The notes beneath the pieces are model-generated. The model made no database searches, was not told the origin of the DNA, and saw only the letters and a program-made list of their open reading frames with translations. From contig JAUWNP010000019.1 in the NCBI GenBank assembly GCA_030612585.1, forward strand, positions 1 through 40,198: a DNA stretch of 40,198 nt. The letters run 5' to 3'. Origin of the DNA: Anaerolineae bacterium. Its GTDB lineage: Bacteria > Chloroflexota > Anaerolineae > B4-G1. Each line of letters begins with the position of its first letter. The first letter of the stretch is position 1. The position numbers and the translations under genes were made by a program. Below, piece by piece: positions 34,931-40,198 of the stretch.

Positions 34931-34986
34931 TGCTGTTCCTTAGAATACCACACGACGTACCAGCCAGTCCAATAGAGCCCAGTCTG

Positions 34987-35568
34987 TTACCGGCCTGCTT
35001 CACTCCACTCACGTGCCTCCACCAGATTCTCGTACAATGTGCGACTGAATCCCGTAATGGTGAGGAAGCGGCCCAGCAGTGCACGCTCCATTTCGGCATC
35101 ATGAACCTGGAGATAGCCACTGTAGATCAACACTAAGTCGAGATTCAACGCCTTATCCAGCGTGTGCATCGTAGCGGAGAGCGCATGAGAGTGTTCACCC
35201 AACTGACTCTGGGCTAACTCAAACAAATACCTCCGCGTCAGTCCCTCCAGTATTATGACGTCCTCGAATGCCAGATCAATCTCCACCAACTTCCGTCCAA
35301 ATGTACAACGCTCCTTGACGTACTCCCCGTCGAACGTTCCATCAAGCAGACCCGCCAGCCATTCATTGAGCACGCCGTGCAAGCGCCGGACGAAACGCGC
35401 ATTGGCCATCAGCGGCTGCGTACCTTTGAACTGCGCCAACTGCTTGCCGAGACCCTCAATCACCCCGGTAGCGTCAGAGTCCAACCAGCGACGTAGTTCG
35501 GCGATCTGTGTACGGTCAGCCTTGTCCCACCCGACATGCGTCTTGACGTTGTCGAACCAAGTTATCAT
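34987..35568 (-). CDS. Globin-like sensor protein, apparently without heme-ligand histidine
   Basis: About 193-residue, all-helical soluble protein. The pattern FKGTQPLMANARFVRRLHGV, LNEWLAGLLDGTFDGEYVKE, RCTFGRKLVEIDLAFEDVII resembles the protoglobin/globin-coupled-sensor fold, where the last segment normally reads like IGRVHVRIGL with a heme-binding His. Here that segment has no His at all, so it may be a non-heme globin fold like the RsbR N-terminus. No output domain is attached. I chose the ATG at 35568 because it lies downstream of the predicted promoter at 35676-35681; ATGs at 35643 and 35697 are also in frame. The family call is tentative; a generic helical signalling protein is the alternative. 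Confidence 0.55.
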   Translation of the reverse strand: MITWFDNVKTHVGWDKADRTQIAELRRWLDSDATGVIEGLGKQLAQFKGTQPLMANARFVRRLHGVLNEWLAGLLDGTFDGEYVKERCTFGRKLVEIDLAFEDVIILEGLTRRYLFELAQSQLGEHSHALSATMHTLDKALNLDLVLIYSGYLQVHDAEMERALLGRFLTITGFSRTLYENLVEAREWSEAGR

Positions 35569-35675
35569 CACGAAGCCCCCCCCCACTTCACCGCTTGTCC
35601 TCTGATCTACCCTTGCTCTGGCTAGCACTGGTGGTCTCTCCATCCGGGCAACTGAATAACTACAAGGCTGACCAT

Positions 35676-35732
35676 AGCATACCACAGAAAACCGCACCTG
35701 CGGGTTGCGAAGGGGTTACGATTTGGTTACGA
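35676..35732 (-). promoter_or_regulatory. Predicted response-regulator operator with three 11-bp-spaced direct repeats, plus -10
   Basis: Minus-strand repeats TCGTAACC (35725-35732), TCGTAACC (35714-35721) and TCGCAACC (35703-35710), each exactly 11 bases after the last. Downstream is TATGCT (35676-35681), preceded by TGTGG, with no good -35. Head-to-tail half-sites of 7-8 bp at 11-bp period are the known binding mode of OmpR/PhoB-family regulators, and such a regulator is encoded directly upstream. Confidence 0.65.
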
Positions 35733-35743
35733 AGAGGAGAAAC

Positions 35744-36565
35744 TCAGTTTGCGTCCGGGCTACTACTCGCGAACATGTAACCAACGCCGCGCACATTGAG
35801 AATGTACTGGGGGTTAGAGGGATCTGTCTCCATTTTCTTGCGCAAGCGGCGGATATGGACCCGGACAATCGCGCGCGCACCCCAGGCGTCGGTTTCGTAC
35901 CCCTGGGCACGCCGCACCAATTCCTGGGGGCTCCAAATCTGATCCGAGGTCTCCATTAGACAAACCAATATCTTGAACTCAGTTGGGGTCAGATCCAGTG
36001 GTCGCCCTCGGAGCATGATGACATGCTGCTGACGGTCCAGCACGATACCGCGAATCTGGATGAAGCGGCTGGGCTGAGGAGACAGCACCTCCTCAGTCGC
36101 CTCCGCACCTTCCACAGTGGCCAACTCGGAAAGCGTCCGTTTCAGTTGACTGACCAGATGCCGGCGCTGTTGTTCCTGTTGGCGCTTCGCCAATCCTCTG
36201 CACACGCTCTCCAGAATTTCGGGGACAGAACAAGGCTTAAGCAGGTAGTCATGTGCACCACGCCGAATGGCTTGAATCGCCGTCTCCAACGTCGCGAAGG
36301 CGGTCAGCAGGATAATCACCGTGCCAGGAGATCGTTCCTGCACCGCCCCAGTCACCTCAAGCCCATCCATCCCAGGCATCTTGAGATCAAGCACTATCAG
36401 GTCAAAGGGCTCACTCTTGCCCAACAGGCTCAACGCCTCCTCACCACTGGCGGCAGTAGCAACCTGGTAGCCTTCTAACCTCAATATCTCCGCCAGAGAG
36501 ACACGGGCCACCGTCTCATCATCCACAACCATAATGTGTGCTACTTGACTCTTCTGCTCCACCAT
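35744..36565 (-). CDS. OmpR/PhoB-family response regulator
   Basis: 273-residue DNA-binding two-component regulator. Receiver domain (about 9-125): VVDDE with acidic pocket at residues 15-16, phospho-acceptor Asp60 in IVLDLKMPGMDG, Thr88 in LLTAF, Lys110 in YLLKPCS. A linker of about 45 residues (QQEQQRRHLVSQLKRTLSEL) is probably helical. The C-terminal winged helix (about 170-265) has LDLTPTEFKILVCLMET, then ARAIVRVHIRRLRKKME and YILNVRGVGYMF, the transactivation-loop and recognition-helix signature. It starts 12 bases after the histidine kinase gene, so the two are a cognate pair by position. Confidence 0.95.
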   Translation of the reverse strand: MVEQKSQVAHIMVVDDETVARVSLAEILRLEGYQVATAASGEEALSLLGKSEPFDLIVLDLKMPGMDGLEVTGAVQERSPGTVIILLTAFATLETAIQAIRRGAHDYLLKPCSVPEILESVCRGLAKRQQEQQRRHLVSQLKRTLSELATVEGAEATEEVLSPQPSRFIQIRGIVLDRQQHVIMLRGRPLDLTPTEFKILVCLMETSDQIWSPQELVRRAQGYETDAWGARAIVRVHIRRLRKKMETDPSNPQYILNVRGVGYMFASSSPDAN

Positions 36566-36577
36566 ACTCTTTGCGCC

Positions 36578-38254
36578 TCAATCCTTACGTTTTACTTCTC
36601 CCGTCTCCCCTGGATGCACAGGCAATTTGACGGTGAAGACCGTCCCTTGGCCTGGTTGGCTTGATACTTCTATTACTCCATCGTGACGCTCGACGATTCC
36701 GTAACTTATGGCCAGCCCCAGTCCGGTGCCGGTGGGCTTGGTCGTATGGAAAGGCTCAAACAGGTTGGCGATTTGGTCCGGTGACATGCCCGAACCGGTG
36801 TCATGGAAACTTGCCAGCACCCACTCGCCATCCTCCGAAAGCATCGTCTCCAACCGTAGGTCGCCGCCCGATGGCAGGGCCTCAATGGCGTTGATGATGA
36901 TGTTCAAGAACACCTGGGTGATCTGGTCAGAGACCATAGGCACGCAAGGCAAGTCAGAGGTCGTGTGGATATGCACGCGGACGCCGCCATGTTGTAGCCG
37001 CTTGTGAGCCAGGGCGAGTACGTTTTCCACGACGCTGTTGACGTCGGTAGGCACCACACCGCCGCGCGAGGGCCGATAGAAGTCCAGCATGCGCTGCACG
37101 ATCTCGATCAACCGTTGCACCTCGGCCTGGGCCATGCTCAAATACTGCAGGCGTTTATCGTCGCCCAGACTTTCGTGCAGGCTCAGGTGCAGACTGTTGT
37201 GGATCGCCTGGAGAGGATTGTTGATCTCGTGAGCAATGGAAGCGGCCAGCCGGCCGATGGCGGCCATCTTCTCCGCCTGCACAAGTTGTGCCTGGGAACG
37301 CTCCAACACCTCTGTGAAATCGGCCAACTCACTGTACAAATTGGCGTTATCCACTGCCACCGCAACCGAGGCCGCCATCGCCTGCAGTAGTTCCAGGTCT
37401 CGCTCGGTGAATACCCCACCCAGTTTGTTGATCACCTCAATGGCCCCGATCACTCGGTCGTGAATCTTCAACGGCACACAGAGGATGACGCGGGAGGTGA
37501 GTCCTACCTTCTCGTCAATCTCGGCCAAGAAGTGAGGATCACGCTCGACGTTGTTGACGAGTTGAGGCTCGCCAGACTGCACCACATAGCCCACGATGCC
37601 CTCGCCCGGCTGAACGGTCCGGCCAGCAATCCAGTCCCGCTTGGGACCCAGCTTTTTGCAGAAGACCAACTCGCCCGTCTCCTCATCCATCAGCACCAAC
37701 GAGCCAGCCTGGACCTGTAAGATTTCGCGGATACCCTGCATCGTCGCTTCCAGAACCTCATCCAGGTCCAGGCTAGAGGTGACCATACGGTTGATCTCGA
37801 CGAGGGTCGCCAGTTCCCGATTGCGCTGGCGCAGGGTCCGTTCACTGCGGCGAATGCGCATGACAGCATCAATCCGCGCCAGCAGTTCCTGAGGGTCGAA
37901 AGGTTTGGTGAGGTAATCGTCGGCTCCCATCCCCAGACCCAGCGTCTTATCACTGACCGAATCGAGGGCCGTGGTCACAATGAACGCGGTATTGCAAAGC
38001 ACAGGATCGGCCTTGACCCGAGCGATCACCTCATAGCCGTCCATCTCCGGCATCATGATGTCCAGTAAGACCAGATCAATCTCGCGTCCTGCTGCCGCTT
38101 CCCGACGCAAAGTGTCCAGCGCTTTCCCGCCAGAAGACGCCGCCAGCACCTGGCAACGTGTTAGTCTCAGCATATTTCGCATCAACTCCAGCATCTCAGC
38201 CTCGTCTTCGACGATCAAGATGCGAGGAGGAGTCGGTTGTTGTACCTCGCTCAT
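36578..38254 (-). CDS. Cytoplasmic hybrid histidine kinase: REC-GAF-HisKA-HATPase
   Basis: About 558 residues with no membrane segment. From the ATG at 38254: receiver domain (about 10-130) with phospho-acceptor Asp65 in LVLLDIMMPEMDG and Lys in YLTKPFDP; a short helix; GAF domain (about 148-305), e.g. AGSLVLMDEETGELVF and GIVGYVVQSGEPQLVNNV; dimerisation/phosphotransfer domain with His342 in RLAASIAHEINNPLQAIH; and ATPase domain with N box NIIINAIEALPSGG, G1 DTGSGM, F box FEPFHTTK and G2 GTGLGLAISYGIV. The N-terminal receiver makes it a kinase that can itself be phosphorylated. A GTG at 38305 abutting the upstream stop would add 17 residues; ATGs at 38257/38254 fit the domain better. Confidence 0.94.
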   Translation of the reverse strand: MSEVQQPTPPRILIVEDEAEMLELMRNMLRLTRCQVLAASSGGKALDTLRREAAAGREIDLVLLDIMMPEMDGYEVIARVKADPVLCNTAFIVTTALDSVSDKTLGLGMGADDYLTKPFDPQELLARIDAVMRIRRSERTLRQRNRELATLVEINRMVTSSLDLDEVLEATMQGIREILQVQAGSLVLMDEETGELVFCKKLGPKRDWIAGRTVQPGEGIVGYVVQSGEPQLVNNVERDPHFLAEIDEKVGLTSRVILCVPLKIHDRVIGAIEVINKLGGVFTERDLELLQAMAASVAVAVDNANLYSELADFTEVLERSQAQLVQAEKMAAIGRLAASIAHEINNPLQAIHNSLHLSLHESLGDDKRLQYLSMAQAEVQRLIEIVQRMLDFYRPSRGGVVPTDVNSVVENVLALAHKRLQHGGVRVHIHTTSDLPCVPMVSDQITQVFLNIIINAIEALPSGGDLRLETMLSEDGEWVLASFHDTGSGMSPDQIANLFEPFHTTKPTGTGLGLAISYGIVERHDGVIEVSSQPGQGTVFTVKLPVHPGETGEVKRKD

Positions 38255-38305
38255 CATATCGCCATCACGTGTACACCAGCCCGAGGTTAGCCAATCGCCA
38301 ATCAC

Positions 38306-40198
38306 TCACGGTGACATCTCCTGCAAGTCCAGCATCTCGATATTCCACAACTCACTCTGTGCCGTGGAATCCAGCGTGAAGTTCAGCACGCCCGGCCGGG
38401 CCAAAGCAACCCGCAGCCACATGAACAGCGGGATAGCGGGAAGTTCCTCGGAGAAGATTACCTGCGCCTGCTTGTGATACTCCTCGTACTGTTGGGTGCC
38501 GGGCAATGCCTGAAGCGCTGCCTGGCAGACCGCATCGTAGTCGGGATTGCTGTAGCCAGCAGGATTATCCCCGTACCAGCGCCCCTTGTCCGGGATCTCA
38601 GAAGACATGTAGTGTCCACACGAGGGGATCACGTCAAACCACCACGTCGTTTCGGCCAGATCAAACTGCCGACCGAAGAGTGGCCCATCGGGCCCGTCGG
38701 CGAAGAACTCCCATTGGAACAGCACTTCCACGTGCACGCGGATACCACAGTCAGCCAGGTTGGCTTTGGCGATGCGGGCAGTCTGTTGCGTGACCGTGCT
38801 ATCAGACGGGATCAACAGCGTGATCTCGAACGGCGTACCAGCACGAACGCCCCGCACGCTGTGAGCCTCGCGCACGCCGTCCCCGTTCTCATCCAGCCAC
38901 CCGACCTCCTCCAGCAGCACCCGGCCGGCCGCCGGATCATAATCCCAGTGTACAAGGCGATCGCCCGCGTAAAGCGGATGCACGGGTGGCAAATAACTAT
39001 CCGGCACCACGCTGTGGCCATAAGTGACTTCGTCTACGATAGCCTGCCGGTCAATGCACTGGACGATAGCCTGTCGCACCCGCACGTCCCCAAAAAAGTC
39101 CGCTTGCCGGTAGTCAGACACCGGGACAATGCCGAAGTCAATGTGCTCCCACCCATTGCTGGTCGCCGAAATCACCTCCAGCAGGCCATGCTGCTCAGCC
39201 TGCACCAGTAGCGGCATGAATGGCCTGAAGCCGGCATCCTGGGTGCTGACATCGCACTCGCCTGAGAGGATGCGGGCAACCATGTCTGACTCGCCGGAGG
39301 CGAACTTGAACACCACCTGATCCAGATACGGTAGCCCCTCGGCAGCGCGGAAATAGTGAGGGTTGGGGGAGAGGGTGATGTGATCCCCCGCTACCCACTC
39401 TTCGACGACGAACGGCCCCCAACCTAATGGACGTCGCCTGGTCTCATCGGCTTGCAGCAACTCAGCAGGAGAACGGTCCTCCAATTGATGGCGTGGCAAG
39501 GGAGCGAAGAAATTCAGGAAATAGGTGGGGCTAATGAAGCCGGGCAGCCCGACCCACTTTACGCGCCATCTATCCAGGAAGCGGTAACTGGCCGTGCGAG
39601 CAATCAGATAGTGGCTGCTGGGCGTAGCAGGATCGGAAGCCATGTGGAAGGCAAAGACCGAGTCGTCCGCAGTGAGGGGTTCGCCATCGGCCCAGGTAAC
39701 GTCCTCCCGCAGCACAAACGTGACCTCCATTCTCTCCATCCACAGCGGCTCACCCTCGAACTCGACCGCGCACTCATCGGCGTGGCAACCGGCCGGACGG
39801 ACGCGCATCCCTTCTACCAGTTCCAAGGTCCCACCCTCGGCGTCAACCACCCGGTCGCCTTCTCGCACGCGCACGGTGCGCGTGACAGCATCCCCATCAG
39901 CGATGCTGGGCACTTTTTGCAGGATCACCGGCTGGTGGGCATAGTTCAGGTAATCAATGGGACCGTCGTAGAGTGCCTCCATCACGTGCCGCGTAGCTGC
40001 CAGGCGAGAGCCGCCATAGAGATACAATGTATCAGGCTCACCGGCCAGGCAGATGGTGAGCACTTTAGGCTCCGATGGCAGGAGAGTAGATATAGGTGAC
40101 GGAGAAGGCGTGGCCGTAACCACGACCGTCTCCGGCGGCGTCGTCACGGTGACGGTCACAAACTGGGGAGCGCAACCGGTGAGCAACAAAGTCGCTGC
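38306..40198 (-). CDS. Family 5 (oligopeptide/dipeptide type) solute-binding lipoprotein, 5' end outside window
   Basis: At least 630 residues; the frame is still open at the window edge (AAT, then LLLTGCAP). LLTGC is a lipobox, so the mature protein is a lipid-anchored extracytoplasmic binding protein. A Thr/Pro-rich linker (TVTVTTPPETVVVTATPSPS) follows, then the SBP_bac_5 fold: EALYDGPIDY, VTFVLREDVTWADGEPLTAD, DSVFAFHMASDP, GWGPFVVEEWVAGDHITLSP, DVRVRQAIVQCIDRQAIVDE, YDPAAGRVLLEEVGWLDENG and, near the C-terminus, YHKQAQVIFSEELPAIPLFM. Its stop is adjacent to the start region of the kinase gene, suggesting that binding of an external peptide-like ligand feeds the kinase; no transporter permease gene is visible. 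Confidence 0.93.
   Translation of the reverse strand, partial: AATLLLTGCAPQFVTVTVTTPPETVVVTATPSPSPISTLLPSEPKVLTICLAGEPDTLYLYGGSRLAATRHVMEALYDGPIDYLNYAHQPVILQKVPSIADGDAVTRTVRVREGDRVVDAEGGTLELVEGMRVRPAGCHADECAVEFEGEPLWMERMEVTFVLREDVTWADGEPLTADDSVFAFHMASDPATPSSHYLIARTASYRFLDRWRVKWVGLPGFISPTYFLNFFAPLPRHQLEDRSPAELLQADETRRRPLGWGPFVVEEWVAGDHITLSPNPHYFRAAEGLPYLDQVVFKFASGESDMVARILSGECDVSTQDAGFRPFMPLLVQAEQHGLLEVISATSNGWEHIDFGIVPVSDYRQADFFGDVRVRQAIVQCIDRQAIVDEVTYGHSVVPDSYLPPVHPLYAGDRLVHWDYDPAAGRVLLEEVGWLDENGDGVREAHSVRGVRAGTPFEITLLIPSDSTVTQQTARIAKANLADCGIRVHVEVLFQWEFFADGPDGPLFGRQFDLAETTWWFDVIPSCGHYMSSEIPDKGRWYGDNPAGYSNPDYDAVCQAALQALPGTQQYEEYHKQAQVIFSEELPAIPLFMWLRVALARPGVLNFTLDSTAQSELWNIEMLDLQEMSP

Noticed and set aside
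34942..34970. Another TGTGG-TATTCT minus-strand promoter-like site just after the globin-like gene
   Set aside because: No acceptable -35 element, and the start would fall directly in front of the terminator at 34901-34930, so there is nothing to transcribe.
1..40198. CRISPR arrays, insertion sequences, prophage genes, rRNA genes, attachment sites
   Set aside because: Looked for regularly spaced repeats, transposase-like or integrase-like proteins and rRNA-like sequence; none seen.

Overview
This 40.2-kb, GC-rich window looks like a bacterial chromosome segment, most likely from the phylum Chloroflexota (Anaerolineae or a relative). That placement is inference. It rests on the wording of EF-Tu and other core proteins, zinc-binding (C+) forms of S4, S14, L36 and L24, tRNA genes without encoded CCA, and short tandem and palindromic repeats near genes. 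Nearly everything is on the minus strand; the only plus-strand gene is a tRNA-Pro. No gap between genes exceeds about 275 bases, so there is no large unexplained stretch. I see no transposase, CRISPR array, phage gene or rRNA.

Layout, left to right. (1) 1-1371: most of hutU (urocanate hydratase), running off the left edge. (2) 1475-4659: an ABC exporter operon made of an ATPase, a permease fused to a SpoIIM-like domain, and an RNase Z-like metallo-beta-lactamase protein with a frameshift. (3) 4891-5941: an ArsR-type regulator and a CDP-alcohol phosphatidyltransferase. (4) 6075-6149: tRNA-Pro(CGG). (5) 6218-7660: a tetrapyrrole-methylase/MazG protein. (6) 7744-28711: one long ribosomal cluster, read right to left as rpsL-rpsG-fusA-tuf, then S10, spc and alpha genes, then rplQ-truA-rplM-rpsI, closed by a strong terminator at 7684-7718. 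(7) 28985-32887: rpoB with its own consensus promoter and no rpoC next to it. (8) 32959-34795: a GNAT acetyltransferase, a 52-residue ORF, pncC and tRNA-Glu(TTC). (9) 34901-40198: a signalling cluster made of a family 5 solute-binding lipoprotein (running off the right edge), a REC-GAF-histidine kinase, an OmpR-type response regulator and a globin-like sensor protein, closed by a terminator.

The core cluster makes ribosomal proteins, both elongation factors, the RNA polymerase alpha and beta subunits, the SecY channel and methionine aminopeptidase. It departs from the usual order: adk and infA are missing between secY and rpmJ, and rpoB is separated from rpoC. Several universally conserved proteins carry odd changes. 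EF-Tu has a rewritten switch I, EF-G has changed domain IV tip loops, RpoB has an insertion of about 135 residues plus two substitutions at rifampicin-contact positions, and TruA has a repeat-derived insertion.

The most attractive candidate for a new system is the signalling cluster. Between the response-regulator gene and the globin-like gene lie three direct repeats of an 8-mer at exact 11-bp spacing, the textbook layout of an OmpR/PhoB-family operator, followed by a -10-like element. This suggests that the regulator activates the globin-like gene, whose product lacks a histidine where a heme ligand would be expected.
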